Shown here: one piece after another, positions 42,411-51,173 of the stretch | How the letters are laid out: each line of letters begins with the position of its first letter | Numbering within the stretch: position 1 is the first letter of the stretch | Assembly: GCA_900318835.1 (NCBI GenBank) | Contig: ONLW01000018.1 | Coordinates: 1-57,082 of the forward strand | Origin: an uncultured Bacteroidales bacterium | GTDB lineage: Bacteria > Bacteroidota > Bacteroidia > Bacteroidales > P3 | DNA length: 57,082 nucleotides | Direction: 5' to 3' | The notes under the pieces: generated by a model | What the model saw: the letters and a program-made list of their open reading frames with translations, nothing else | Told to the model about the DNA's origin: nothing | Database searches by the model: none | Position numbers and translations under genes: made by a program

Positions 42411-45060
42411 CCCTTGGCAGCGGGAGGCGATAGAAATTAGCGGCGGACGGCATCTGGTGCTAGCACCTCCAGGATGCGGGAAGACCGACATCCTGACAGA
42501 ACGTATCGTACATGCGCACGCAAACGGCGTGGAATACCGCGATATGCTGTGCCTCACCTTCACCAACCGCGCCGCCAAAGGGATGGCACAACGCATCGCC
42601 GACCGTACAGGGAATCCCGTGCCAGACAACCTCTTTGTGGGAAATATCCACCGATACTGCTCACAGCTGCTTTTCAATGAAGGTATTGTAAACCACAATA
42701 GCGCCATCATCGACGAAGGAGACGTAGATAATATCATCCAAGAGGAGCTCTGCAAACGCCTCCATATCGAGAGCCGCACCACAGAACTGATGCGCTTCCA
42801 GCACGGGCTACAGCAGATGGTGCTAGGCATGCGCGGTGAACTGGTGCTGCACAACGAGTTGTTCCACGCCGGTGGTGTGTCGAAGGTCTGCGATGTGCTG
42901 GGGCGTCCTTTCAATGAGGACAACATTGCCGCCATCTACACCGATATCGACAACCTGATGCAGCGCTACAGCATCCTCGAAGAACTGCCGACCGCCAACC
43001 TCATGCGTCTAGCCAAAGCCTACGAGCGCTATAAGGCGGAGAATGACCTGCTGGATTACGATGACCTATTGATAATGGCTTACCAGCATTTGCAAGGTGA
43101 AAGGTTAAAGGTGAAAGGTGAAATAGACAATGCAACCAATACCTCTCACCTTTACAACTGGATAGAAATTGACGAGGTTCAAGATTTGAATGCTTTGCAG
43201 TTTGCACTCGTCGACCTTTTCGCTACTGACGACGCAACAATCGTATACCTTGGAGACGAACAGCAAGCCATTTTCTCGTTCATCGGAGCTAAGCTAGAAA
43301 CCCTTGAGACTCTGAAACGCCGCTGCCAAGGTCATATCCACCACCTGCACACCAACTATCGCTCACCGCGATACCTACTCGACTTGCAGAACGATTTTGC
43401 CGTACGCAATTTAGGCATCCAGCGAGATATGCTACCCACCACCGACCTCAATCCTCCCCACGCTCCCGAAGATTTATGTCTGCTGAATGTCGGCGACGCG
43501 CAGCTTGAAAGCTACTATGCGGCGCGATTTGCAAAGCGCTACGGGGAGATGGAGGAGAAAGGGAAAGTGGCCATTCTGGTGAGCACCAACCGCGAAGCAG
43601 ACGAGATAAGCGAGGTGATGAGCGGCATGGGTATCAGCCACTTCAAGATCAGCGGCACTGACCTCTTCTCGCTGCCCGCCATGCGACTACTGATGGCGCA
43701 TCTGAGCGTGTTGACCGACGAAATGGTCTTCATTGCGTGGGCGCGTCTGCTGTGGGGACTCCGCATCCTGCCTACCTACACCGCAGCACGTAACTTCATG
43801 CGCGACCTACGCCGCGTGGCACTCTTGCCGACCGATTTCCTGCGCCATCCCGACAGTTCCTACCTGCAGGAATTTGTATACGCCTATGATACAGAAGAAC
43901 TCGTCATCTTCGACACCGAAACCACCGGCCTCGACGTCTACCATGACGACATCATCCAGATTGCCGCCGTCAAGGTACGACAAGGTAAGGTGGCAGGGAA
44001 ACCTTTCAATATAATATTGGAGACTGACAAAGAATTACCGGAGACGGTGGGCGGCCACGTGAACCCCATGCTGGAGGTCTACCGCAACAGCAAACGGTAT
44101 TCGCGCGCCGAAGGCCTGCAGAAGTTCATGGAATACTGCAAGGACAAAGTGCTGGTGGGTCACAACGTGGAGTATGATTACCAGATACTACTACATAACC
44201 TCCAACATAGCTGCTCCGACATCGACCTCACACAATCCAACCCGCGTTATTTCGACACGCTGAAATATATCCGCCTGGTGCGGCCACGCCTGCGGCAGTA
44301 CAAGTTGGGCCACTTGCTTGAGGTGCTGCACCTCGAAGGACAGAACAGCCACCAGGCCGACGATGACATCATGGCCACCCTTTCGCTGCTCAACTTCTGC
44401 CACCTCAACGCCATACAGATGGTTTCGGAGCAACGCCTTTTCATCAGTGACCACCAGAAACTGGTCGACAAATTCCATGAACGCTATGCAGAGCTGTATC
44501 TGCACGGAGTTATGGGAGACACTGCAGACAGCGTCTCTACAGATGGGGTTGGCGGCATTGTGAGTGAGTTTCAGTATGCCTACAACAAGCTTCTTGATGC
44601 CAAACTCATCGACCCCATCGACAAGTGGCGGCACCTGCTGCATTACCTTGAGTGCGACCTGATCCGCACCGACCTCTACCCCACCCTGAGACAACAGCTG
44701 GAGCGCTACATCACCGACCTCAACACCAGCAAGGAGGCCGACCTCTGCAGCGGGACGCTGGAGGAACGCTACATCATCTCCACCGTCCATAAAGCCAAGG
44801 GCTTGGAATTCGATACCGTGATAGTTTACCGTGCCATCGACGGCAACTATCCTGGCTCGCACAGCTGGACCGAAAAACAGATACAAGAAGACGCCCGCCG
44901 CCTCTTCGTGGCCCTCTCGCGCTCAAAGAAGCGCCTATGTGTTATCTACGACGAATACTACGGCCGTTCCGCCCACGCCTTGAGTCCTTTTCTGGAGAAA
45001 GCCAAGGGCCACTTTACCGTCTACCGCCGCTCGCCCGACGGCAAGATTCGCGAAGTCTGA
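42394..45060 (+). CDS. UvrD/Rep-type helicase with internal DnaQ-like 3'-5' exonuclease
   Basis: 888 residues. Superfamily 1 motifs: Walker A LAPPGCGKTDILTERIV (about 22), CLTFTNRAAKGM (52), IDEVQDLNALQF (257), YLGDEQQAIFSFIGA (286), HTNYRSPRYL (318); then an inserted DEDDh exonuclease: FDTETTGLDVYHDDIIQIAA (about 505), GHNVEYDYQILL (587) and HQADDDIMATL (653); then motif V STVHKAKGLEFDTVIVY (795) and VI ARRLFVALSRSKKRL (833). The exonuclease sits between the helicase halves. An in-frame ggtgaaa-type repeat encodes GERLKVKGEIDNATNTSHL before motif II (about 236-255). The start overlaps the NUDIX stop; the sequence from MERHFDPWQREAIEISGG fits a natural N-terminus. Confidence 0.9.
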   Translation: MERHFDPWQREAIEISGGRHLVLAPPGCGKTDILTERIVHAHANGVEYRDMLCLTFTNRAAKGMAQRIADRTGNPVPDNLFVGNIHRYCSQLLFNEGIVNHNSAIIDEGDVDNIIQEELCKRLHIESRTTELMRFQHGLQQMVLGMRGELVLHNELFHAGGVSKVCDVLGRPFNEDNIAAIYTDIDNLMQRYSILEELPTANLMRLAKAYERYKAENDLLDYDDLLIMAYQHLQGERLKVKGEIDNATNTSHLYNWIEIDEVQDLNALQFALVDLFATDDATIVYLGDEQQAIFSFIGAKLETLETLKRRCQGHIHHLHTNYRSPRYLLDLQNDFAVRNLGIQRDMLPTTDLNPPHAPEDLCLLNVGDAQLESYYAARFAKRYGEMEEKGKVAILVSTNREADEISEVMSGMGISHFKISGTDLFSLPAMRLLMAHLSVLTDEMVFIAWARLLWGLRILPTYTAARNFMRDLRRVALLPTDFLRHPDSSYLQEFVYAYDTEELVIFDTETTGLDVYHDDIIQIAAVKVRQGKVAGKPFNIILETDKELPETVGGHVNPMLEVYRNSKRYSRAEGLQKFMEYCKDKVLVGHNVEYDYQILLHNLQHSCSDIDLTQSNPRYFDTLKYIRLVRPRLRQYKLGHLLEVLHLEGQNSHQADDDIMATLSLLNFCHLNAIQMVSEQRLFISDHQKLVDKFHERYAELYLHGVMGDTADSVSTDGVGGIVSEFQYAYNKLLDAKLIDPIDKWRHLLHYLECDLIRTDLYPTLRQQLERYITDLNTSKEADLCSGTLEERYIISTVHKAKGLEFDTVIVYRAIDGNYPGSHSWTEKQIQEDARRLFVALSRSKKRLCVIYDEYYGRSAHALSPFLEKAKGHFTVYRRSPDGKIREV
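43094..43154. repeat. ggtgaaa-type intragenic repeat with inverted tail
   Basis: Direct units aaggtgaaagg-ttaaaggtgaaag (43094-43123) followed by the inverted ctctcaccttt (43143-43154), in frame inside the helicase gene, just before motif II. Confidence 0.7.
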
Positions 45061-45111
45061 TTTTTTTCATCACAATTTTACTTTTGTCCTGTTCAAACGT
45101 ATATTAAGCAA

Positions 45112-45645
45112 ATGAACAGCACGACGGACATAGAACTGATGCAGCAGCTCCGAAAGGGCAGCGAGGCCGCACTGCGGGAACTCATCGAACGTCACCGCGA
45201 GCGGCTCTTCCGACTGGCCTACCGCCTTTTGGACGATCGCGACTATGCCAGCGATGCCGTCCAAGAGACCTTCATCCGCCTCTGGACGCATGCCCGCCGC
45301 TACGATCCGGGCAAAAGCCTGTCCACCTGGCTCTGCACCATCTGCGCCCGTCGCTGCTATGATGAGCTGCGCCGTCGGCAACGCCACCGCAAGACCCTTT
45401 CCGAGATGCCCGCAGAGGACATCCAGTCAGACGACCTGGCCGCCGACGAACTCCTCACCCTCCTACACCGCACCATCGCAACTCTGCCTCCCAAGCAGCG
45501 CGTGGTCTACCAGTTGCGCGAGATAGAATGTCTCTCCACCGACGAAGTAGCCACCGCCACCCGCATGACTGCCGATCAGGTGAAAGCCAATCTCTTCGTG
45601 GCACGCAACACCATCAGAGAAAAACTGAAAGACTATGGAATATAA
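45112..45645 (+). CDS. ECF-type RNA polymerase sigma factor
   Basis: 177 residues. Region 2: ELMQQLRKGSEAALRELIER, LFRLAYRLLDDRDYASDAVQ, ETFIRLWTHARRYD and STWLCTICARRCYDELRRR. Region 4: TLPPKQRVVYQLREIECLST-DEVATATRMTADQVKANLF as the helix-turn-helix. Group is extracytoplasmic function. The start follows 51 bp after the helicase stop. The overlapping small membrane protein and lipoprotein downstream suggest an envelope-signal regulon controlled by this factor. Confidence 0.92.
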   Translation: MNSTTDIELMQQLRKGSEAALRELIERHRERLFRLAYRLLDDRDYASDAVQETFIRLWTHARRYDPGKSLSTWLCTICARRCYDELRRRQRHRKTLSEMPAEDIQSDDLAADELLTLLHRTIATLPPKQRVVYQLREIECLSTDEVATATRMTADQVKANLFVARNTIREKLKDYGI

Positions 45646-45940
45646 CAAACTGATAGAAAGAGTCCAGCAGATGCCCATCGAAGTCCCCGACACCGACAGC
45701 ATCCTCGGTGGCATGCGGAGCACCATGCACCGCCGTCGGAAACAACGGAGACTTGTCTTTTCGTTGGCAATTGTACTTGTCGTCGGGACATCGGCCTACT
45801 TCATGCAACCCCGTTCTGGGAAGACCATCACCCTGGCCGAAGCCATCAGCGCCACCCTCCAATCCTCTCCCAACGACTTGCCAGCACCGCTGGCTGGATA
45901 CAAAAACTCAATCCGTAACCATCAAATAACAGTAATATGA
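45635..45940 (+). CDS. Putative anti-sigma membrane protein
   Basis: 101 residues with an N-terminal cytoplasmic helix region (MEYNKLIERVQQMPIEVPDT), a single membrane helix (LVFSLAIVLVVGTSAYFM) preceded by basic RRRKQRR, and a short periplasmic part. The start overlaps the sigma factor stop by 11 bp. No zinc anti-sigma motif is seen, so the anti-sigma role rests on size, topology and gene order. Confidence 0.65.
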   Translation: MEYNKLIERVQQMPIEVPDTDSILGGMRSTMHRRRKQRRLVFSLAIVLVVGTSAYFMQPRSGKTITLAEAISATLQSSPNDLPAPLAGYKNSIRNHQITVI

Positions 45941-46914
45941 AACGTCATGCAATTATCCTTGCAGCGTCATCGCTGCTGCTGGCCTCATGTGCCGAACACT
46001 ATGTGGCCACCGACACCGTAAAACGCGACCTTGACGGCTCGCGCCAGATACTCACCAGCACCAAAGACAATGTCGGTTTCAATGGCTGGCATAAAGATTC
46101 CCTTGCCACACCGCAGTCATTCGACTTCCGAAGCGAGAAAGACACCATGCGATACGCCTACACCACCGATATCGTCCATGGCCAATGGACCTTGAAAAAC
46201 GACAGTCTGCCGCGCATGTTGCAACCCGAAGTGACCGTTGGCAAGAGTTTCCGATGGTTCACCACCCGCTACCGCTACACTGCCCGTTTCCCACAGTTGG
46301 ACAGCCTGCCCGTGCCCGTTGACAAATACCTCACTCCCGACGAACAAAAAATGCTTTTCACGCCCAACGAGTTGCCCAGCGACTGGACGGGCACCGACAT
46401 CTATGACATGCTCGACGAGCTGAATACCAAGTATGTAAAATGGTGGAGCCACTGTCTTTTCGAGAAAGAGATGGCTGCGTACGCAGCCTGCTGCGACAGC
46501 ACACAGAGAGCGTTGTTGACCCAATACCATGACACCCTGCTGGTCCTCGTTCTCACCAGCCTACCCAATGAATTCAAATCAGTTGGAAATGTGTCCACTG
46601 CATTCCCTGAACTTGAGTTCATCAACAAAATAAATAATGTAGGATTCGATGCGCTCCGTCGGGCTGAAGAGCAATGGAACCTCGACACACGGGTCCTCTG
46701 GCGCATTGCCCTACCCGGCGGCCGCTCAACAGAGCACCTTGTTTGCGCCAATCGCCTGATACTGGGCGACTATGTGCTTGACGAGCACTCCGACATTGTC
46801 AACTGGTGGGCTTGTGCCCTGACGCTACTGGTGATTGTCGGAGGGTACCTACTTGTGAGGTACAAACGCCGTACCAACTCCCTATCATCTCCTACCCAAG
46901 TCCTACCACGGTAG
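45937..46914 (+). CDS. Lipoprotein with C-terminal membrane helix; C-terminus from a repeat element
   Basis: 325 residues. Lipobox LLASC within MKRHAIILAASSLLLASC. The body shows helical and beta segments with no recognised domain (RYAYTTDIVHGQWTLK, LFTPNELPSDWTGTDIYDML). A C-terminal hydrophobic segment (ALTLLVIVGGYLLVRYKRR) would anchor it a second time. The last about 14 codons and the stop lie inside dispersed repeat copy C (46872-46955); the stop TAG is part of its palindrome. It overlaps the preceding gene by 4 bp and is probably a target or partner of the ECF sigma factor. Confidence 0.8.
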   Translation: MKRHAIILAASSLLLASCAEHYVATDTVKRDLDGSRQILTSTKDNVGFNGWHKDSLATPQSFDFRSEKDTMRYAYTTDIVHGQWTLKNDSLPRMLQPEVTVGKSFRWFTTRYRYTARFPQLDSLPVPVDKYLTPDEQKMLFTPNELPSDWTGTDIYDMLDELNTKYVKWWSHCLFEKEMAAYAACCDSTQRALLTQYHDTLLVLVLTSLPNEFKSVGNVSTAFPELEFINKINNVGFDALRRAEEQWNLDTRVLWRIALPGGRSTEHLVCANRLILGDYVLDEHSDIVNWWACALTLLVIVGGYLLVRYKRRTNSLSSPTQVLPR

Positions 46915-46955
46915 GAGTTGATAGGGAGTTGGTAGGTGGTTAATAGGGTAAAAAA
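46872..46955. repeat. Dispersed palindromic repeat, copy C (partly coding)
   Basis: Centre cctaccacggtagg (46902-46915). Left arm ccaactccctatcatctcc, right arm ggagttgatagggagttggt, then a tail ending gggtaaaaa as in copy A. It overlaps the 3' end of the lipoprotein gene and lies 13 bp from the queF stop. Confidence 0.9.
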
Positions 46956-46967
46956 GTGAAGGATACG

Positions 46968-47429
46968 TCAATCCAGCTTATAGTTCCGCAGACGGTGCTC
47001 GGCGAGGGTCTCGTATTGGGTACCGGGACGGCCATAGTTGGCGTAGGGATGGATGCTGATGCCGCCGCGCGGAACGAAGACTCCAACGACCTCGATATAG
47101 CGCGGATCCATCAACCTGATGAGGTCGTCCATGATGATGTTGACACAGTCCTCGTGGAAGTCGCCGTGGTTGCGGAAGGAGAAAAGATAGAGTTTCAGAC
47201 TCTTGCTTTCCACCATGCGCTTGTCGGGAATGTAGAGAATCTTGATTTCGGCGAAGTCCGGCTGACCGGTGATGGGGCAAAGCGAGGTAAACTCGGGGCA
47301 GTTGAACTGCACCCAGTAGTCGCGCTCAGGGTGGCGGTTCTCGAAAGCCTCGAGCACCTGCGGGGCATAAGTCTCGGGGATATCAGCCTTGTGGCCTAAA
47401 GACTGGAGATTATCTTGTTCGCGATTCAT
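46968..47429 (-). CDS. queF: NADPH-dependent 7-cyano-7-deazaguanine reductase
   Basis: Reduces preQ0 to preQ1, the last step before insertion into tRNA for queuosine. 153 residues, the short (YkvM-like) type. Nucleophilic Cys in [15 protein letters not shown] near residue 51, the NADPH motif [20 protein letters not shown] and the C-terminal [11 protein letters not shown]. It starts 2 bp after the queE stop. Confidence 0.97.
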   Translation of the reverse strand: MNREQDNLQSLGHKADIPETYAPQVLEAFENRHPERDYWVQFNCPEFTSLCPITGQPDFAEIKILYIPDKRMVESKSLKLYLFSFRNHGDFHEDCVNIIMDDLIRLMDPRYIEVVGVFVPRGGISIHPYANYGRPGTQYETLAEHRLRNYKLD

Positions 47430-47431
47430 GG

Positions 47432-48016
47432 TTATCTAATGTTAAGGATTTTGTGGATTTGCAAGGAGAGTTTCCAACGAGAGTCTTTCTTAATGTACTC
47501 GATGGCGGCCTCGGTGATTGCCCTGTTGCGGACAGGGTCGTCAGTGTCGCAGGGTTGGAGGAAACGGGCGTGGGTACACATGATGCCGGGGTACATGGAT
47601 GGTTCATGCTCGCCGTCGAAAACCACCTTTATCTCGTCGACAATGCGGAGTACCGGCTTGGCGCTGTCGCCGAGGTAAGCATCTTTGGGCGAGAGGGTAA
47701 TCCAGTCCACATTGCCCGGCAGGCGGCGGGTGCCGTTGGTCTCCACGGCCACGAAACGGTTGGCATTGTGCAAAGCGTTGACCAGCGACCGTGTGAGCTG
47801 CAACGAGGGCTCGCCACCGGTGATCACCACCAGTCGGGCAGGATACTTGGCTACCTCAGCCACAATCTCTTCTTCACTCATCTCGGTACCGCTCTCATGC
47901 TGCGTGTCACAGAAGGGACAATGCAGGTTGCAGCCGCTCAGACGCACGAAGACGGCGGCGGTGCCAACATGGTAACCCTCACCTTGCAAACTATAGAATA
48001 TCTCGTTAATTAACAT
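47432..48016 (-). CDS. queE: 7-carboxy-7-deazaguanine synthase (radical SAM)
   Basis: Converts 6-carboxy-tetrahydropterin to 7-carboxy-7-deazaguanine. 194 residues. [4Fe-4S]-SAM motif CNLHCPFC (Cys-x3-Cys-x2-Cys) near residue 29, preceded by [20 protein letters not shown]; then [11 protein letters not shown] and [13 protein letters not shown]. The compact size is typical of the family. It lies 67 bp after queD and 2 bp before queF. Confidence 0.96.
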   Translation of the reverse strand: MLINEIFYSLQGEGYHVGTAAVFVRLSGCNLHCPFCDTQHESGTEMSEEEIVAEVAKYPARLVVITGGEPSLQLTRSLVNALHNANRFVAVETNGTRRLPGNVDWITLSPKDAYLGDSAKPVLRIVDEIKVVFDGEHEPSMYPGIMCTHARFLQPCDTDDPVRNRAITEAAIEYIKKDSRWKLSLQIHKILNIR

Positions 48017-48083
48017 TGTTTAATTGTTTGAGTATTTGACGCGCAAGCCACTCAAGCATTTACACATTCCAGCATTCAGACAT

Positions 48084-48416
48084 TCAATCGATTTCGTAGG
48101 TGGCAGTATTTCCAGTGGTCTCCTGGACGTCGACACGGTAGCAGTTGGGCACCTGTTGCTGGCACCAATGGGCGATATTCTCGGCCGTGGGGTTGCAGCC
48201 GATGACATCGTTGATGACCTGATGGTCCAATCTGTCGACGATGCTTCTCTTGATGTGGGAGAAATCCACTACCATGCCATTGTGGTCCAATTCTTTGGCC
48301 TTACAATAGATGGTAATCTGCCAGTTGTGTCCATGAAGTTGCGTGCACTTACTGAGATAGTCAAGCGTCAGCCGGTGAGCGCCGGAGACTTCGATATGTT
48401 TGGTTACGTAGTACAT
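48084..48416 (-). CDS. queD: 6-carboxy-5,6,7,8-tetrahydropterin synthase
   Basis: Converts dihydroneopterin triphosphate to 6-carboxytetrahydropterin. 110 residues. Zinc ligands His in SGAHRL and LHGHNW (about residues 14, 29 and 31), with the catalytic Cys just before in LSKCTQLHG; VVDFSHIKRSIVDRLDHQVI and the C-terminal VDVQETTGNTATYE complete the T-fold. It lies between queC and queE. Confidence 0.95.
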   Translation of the reverse strand: MYYVTKHIEVSGAHRLTLDYLSKCTQLHGHNWQITIYCKAKELDHNGMVVDFSHIKRSIVDRLDHQVINDVIGCNPTAENIAHWCQQQVPNCYRVDVQETTGNTATYEID

Positions 48417-48453
48417 ATTCTTTTTTGTAGTTAAGTAAATAGTATTTAAGTAG

Positions 48454-49119
48454 TTAAGATAAATGTTCCGTTACGTATTGTGTCGGGTCGGAGATACCGG
48501 CTTCGCGGAAGGCCTCTTTGCGCTCGGTGCAGGTGCCGCAAGTGCCGCAATGCTTTTCACCGCCACGATAGCAGGAGTAGGTATGGCCATAGTCGATGCC
48601 GAGCTTCGCGCCACGCCGCACAAGATCGGCCTTGGAGAGGTTCGTGTAAGGTGCCGCAATCTCCACATTGACATAAGTTCCGGCCCGCATGGCCGCGTCC
48701 ATCGCATCGATAAACTCCGGACGGCAGTCGGGATAGATGGCATGGTCGCCGCCGTGGTTGGCAATCAGCACGCGCTTGAGGCCGCGACTCTCGGCCAATC
48801 CGCAGGCGATACTCAGCATAATGCCGTTACGGAACGGCACCACGGTGCTCTTCATGTTCTCCTCGTCGTAGTTGCCATTCGGGATAGCTTCAGCACCGCT
48901 GAGGAGCGACGAGTTGAAATAATGGCTCATAAAGCCAAGTTCGATGACTAAATGCTTGATGCCAAGATGAGAGCAATGGTACCGTGCACATGCGATTTCA
49001 CGAGCCGCATGATTGCTTCCATAATCAAAAGTCACGGCGAGCGCGACACGTTCATGCTCCTCATAGAGCAGCGTGGTCGAGTCGAGCCCGCCGGAATAAA
49101 TGATTATTGAGTCTTTCAT
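48454..49119 (-). CDS. queC: 7-cyano-7-deazaguanine synthase
   Basis: ATP-dependent formation of preQ0 from 7-carboxy-7-deazaguanine and ammonia. 221 residues. PP-loop SGGLDSTTLLYEE at the N-terminus, VVPFRNGIMLSIACGLAES, and the C-terminal zinc cysteines in SCYRGGEKHCGTCGTCTERK. The start overlaps the SIMPL gene stop as ATGA. The chain precursor-to-queuosine is complete from queD to queF, but GTP cyclohydrolase is not in the window. Confidence 0.97.
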   Translation of the reverse strand: MKDSIIIYSGGLDSTTLLYEEHERVALAVTFDYGSNHAAREIACARYHCSHLGIKHLVIELGFMSHYFNSSLLSGAEAIPNGNYDEENMKSTVVPFRNGIMLSIACGLAESRGLKRVLIANHGGDHAIYPDCRPEFIDAMDAAMRAGTYVNVEIAAPYTNLSKADLVRRGAKLGIDYGHTYSCYRGGEKHCGTCGTCTERKEAFREAGISDPTQYVTEHLS

Positions 49120-49823
49120 TTCAGATAATACTCAACAGTAGTCACCACACGGACTTTTTTCACCTGCGGGGTATTCTCGTCGAGGTCCTCCACCTCGAAG
49201 TAGCCCTGCGAGGCAGTGCGCATCTTGCCAATCTTGCTATGGCTGTTCTTGGCGAACTCGTCAGCGGCAGTACGGGCGTTCTCCAGGCTCTCGGCAATCA
49301 TAGAGGGCTTGATTTCGTTGAGTCCAAGATACTGGTAGTCGGCATAGCTGTTAGCCAAGATATTCTGATTGACGAGGTCAGTCTCGAGGGTCTGCTGCAT
49401 CTTGCGCACCAGTTCAAGATTCTTGGTAAAAACCGTAACTGTCTGGTTGACTTGGTAACGGAAGGTAATCTGAGACACGTTGTTGCTCCAGTTGTAGCGG
49501 TCGTCATAGTTGGCGTTGGCCACCTTGATTTCCTCCTCGGAGAATCCAGCATCACGCAGCAGTTTCACTATCACATCGTTGTTCTTGTGAATGGTATTGC
49601 GCAGGTCGGCGAGGTCGTTGGCCTTCTCGCTGTAGCTAATGCGCCACACCACGCGGTCGGCGGGCACCTCTTTCTCGCAGAGGCCACGAACCTTGACGGT
49701 GTCGTCATACGACTTCAGGGTTTTCACTGTGCAGACCATCATCAAGCCCAGCACAAAGGCTGCCAGAATAATACTGGCTCCCATGATGTAGTTCTTCTTG
49801 AACGGTATAGAACTTCCTTTCAT
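49116..49823 (-). CDS. SIMPL domain-containing protein
   Basis: 235 residues. N-terminal membrane anchor (KKNYIMGASIILAAFVLGLM), then the SIMPL domain: VKVRGLCEKEVPADRVVWRI, AGFSEEEIKVANANYDDRYN, RYQVNQTVTVFTKNLELVRK and the final VRVVTTVEYYLK. The fold resembles BP26-type proteins, and the function is not settled. It overlaps queC by 4 bp and is first in the queuosine operon. No preQ1-type aptamer was found in the 114 bp upstream. Confidence 0.88.
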   Translation of the reverse strand: MKGSSIPFKKNYIMGASIILAAFVLGLMMVCTVKTLKSYDDTVKVRGLCEKEVPADRVVWRISYSEKANDLADLRNTIHKNNDVIVKLLRDAGFSEEEIKVANANYDDRYNWSNNVSQITFRYQVNQTVTVFTKNLELVRKMQQTLETDLVNQNILANSYADYQYLGLNEIKPSMIAESLENARTAADEFAKNSHSKIGKMRTASQGYFEVEDLDENTPQVKKVRVVTTVEYYLK

Positions 49824-49876
49824 AGTGTTGTTGTTTTTAATTATATTGCCATAACGTCATTTCCGGCTTTTTATTG

Positions 49877-49905
49877 TTTGGTTTCATTTTTATTTCGTAT
49901 CTTTG
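49877..49905 (+). promoter_or_regulatory. Bacteroidota-type promoter of sstT
   Basis: TTTG (49877-49880) and TATCTTTG (49898-49905), spacer 17 nt, slightly shorter than at the other promoters here. The leader is about 27 nt. Confidence 0.75.
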
Positions 49906-49937
49906 CACCGTCAATCAATTCAACTAATCTACTTGTT

Positions 49938-51173
49938 ATGAATACAGCTGCAAGAATCTTGAAGAGTTACACCAGCGTCAGCCTGATGCTGAGAATATTT
50001 ATCGGCCTGCTGACAGGTGCCGTCCTGGGCCTTGCCGTACCTCACTGGGGGAATATTGCCCTTCTGGGAAAGATATTTGTCAGTGCCCTGAAGGGAATTG
50101 CCCCTGTGCTGGTAGCGGTGCTGGTCGTCTCGTCCATCGCCAAAGCGAACCGGGGGCTGGGGCGTCGGTTCACGACACTGATAGCCATCTACCTGCTTTC
50201 CACCTTTATCGCTGCCGTGTGCGCCGTGGTGGGGAGTTTTCTATTCCCTGTGACACTGCAACTGGGCGAGGTCGCCGAGGGGGTGCAGATGGGCGAAGGC
50301 GCCGGTTCTTTGAGCGAGGTATTCGCGAATCTGCTTACCGGCATGGTGGGCAACCCCATCGCAGCGGTAGCCAATGCCAACTATATCGCCATCCTTTTCT
50401 GGAGCATCATCTTGGGCGTTGCTCTGAAAACCACGGCCTCGAAAGCCACCGTGCAGGTAGTACACGACCTGAGCGACGTGGTGTCACGAGTGGTCAAATG
50501 GGTCATCCAATTTGCCCCCTTTGGCATCATGGGTCTGGTGTTCACAACAGTGAGTGAAAGCGGCCTTTCGGTATTCACCACCTATGGCCACCTGCTCCTG
50601 CTGTTGGTCGGATGCATGCTTACCAACACCCTCATCTTCAACCCACTGATTTCATTTATTATGCTCAGGAAGAACCCTTACCCGCTTCTCTTCACCTGTC
50701 TCAAAGAGAGCGGCCTGCAGGCCTTCTTCACCCGCTCGTCAGCCGCCAATATTCCCATCAACATGGCTTTGTGCAAGAAGATGAATCTGGATGAGAACTT
50801 CTATTCCGTCAGCATTCCGTTGGGAGCCACTATCAACATGGACGGTGCGGCAGTCACCATCACCGTCTTCGCTCTTGCTGTGGCAAATACGGTGGGTGTC
50901 GATGTAAGTTTTGCCTCTGCCTTGTTCCTAGGCATAATCGCCACTCTCGGCGCCTGTGGCGCCTCGGGTGTTGCGGGCGGTTCGCTGCTACTCATTCCCA
51001 TGGCCTGTTCCTTCTTCGGCATCGGTAACGACGTGGCCATGCAGGCCGTCGCCATCGGATTTATCATCGGAGTGGTACAAGACAGCATCGAAACCGCCCT
51101 TAACTCCAGCGGTGATGCTTTTTTCACCGCCACCGCCGAGTACCGCGACCGCATGAAAAAGCAAGAGGCATGA
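49938..51173 (+). CDS. sstT: Serine/threonine:Na+ symporter SstT
   Basis: Sodium-coupled uptake of serine and threonine, dicarboxylate/amino acid:cation symporter family. 411 residues from MNTAARILKSYTSVSLMLRI. The frame is open far upstream to 49107, but that part is antisense to the SIMPL gene and the promoter lies at 49877-49905, which fixes the ATG at 49938. Family signatures: AAFTRS-like AFFTRSSAANIPINMALCKK, the SIPLGATINMDGAAVTITVF hairpin and the GIGNDVAMQAVAIGF end. Eight TM helices plus two re-entrant loops are expected. The stop overlaps the next start as ATGA. Confidence 0.96.
   Translation: MNTAARILKSYTSVSLMLRIFIGLLTGAVLGLAVPHWGNIALLGKIFVSALKGIAPVLVAVLVVSSIAKANRGLGRRFTTLIAIYLLSTFIAAVCAVVGSFLFPVTLQLGEVAEGVQMGEGAGSLSEVFANLLTGMVGNPIAAVANANYIAILFWSIILGVALKTTASKATVQVVHDLSDVVSRVVKWVIQFAPFGIMGLVFTTVSESGLSVFTTYGHLLLLLVGCMLTNTLIFNPLISFIMLRKNPYPLLFTCLKESGLQAFFTRSSAANIPINMALCKKMNLDENFYSVSIPLGATINMDGAAVTITVFALAVANTVGVDVSFASALFLGIIATLGACGASGVAGGSLLLIPMACSFFGIGNDVAMQAVAIGFIIGVVQDSIETALNSSGDAFFTATAEYRDRMKKQEA

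Noticed and set aside
49824-49937. preQ1 riboswitch before the queuosine operon
   Set aside because: No C-rich loop hairpin with A-rich tail could be identified; only the sstT promoter is clear.
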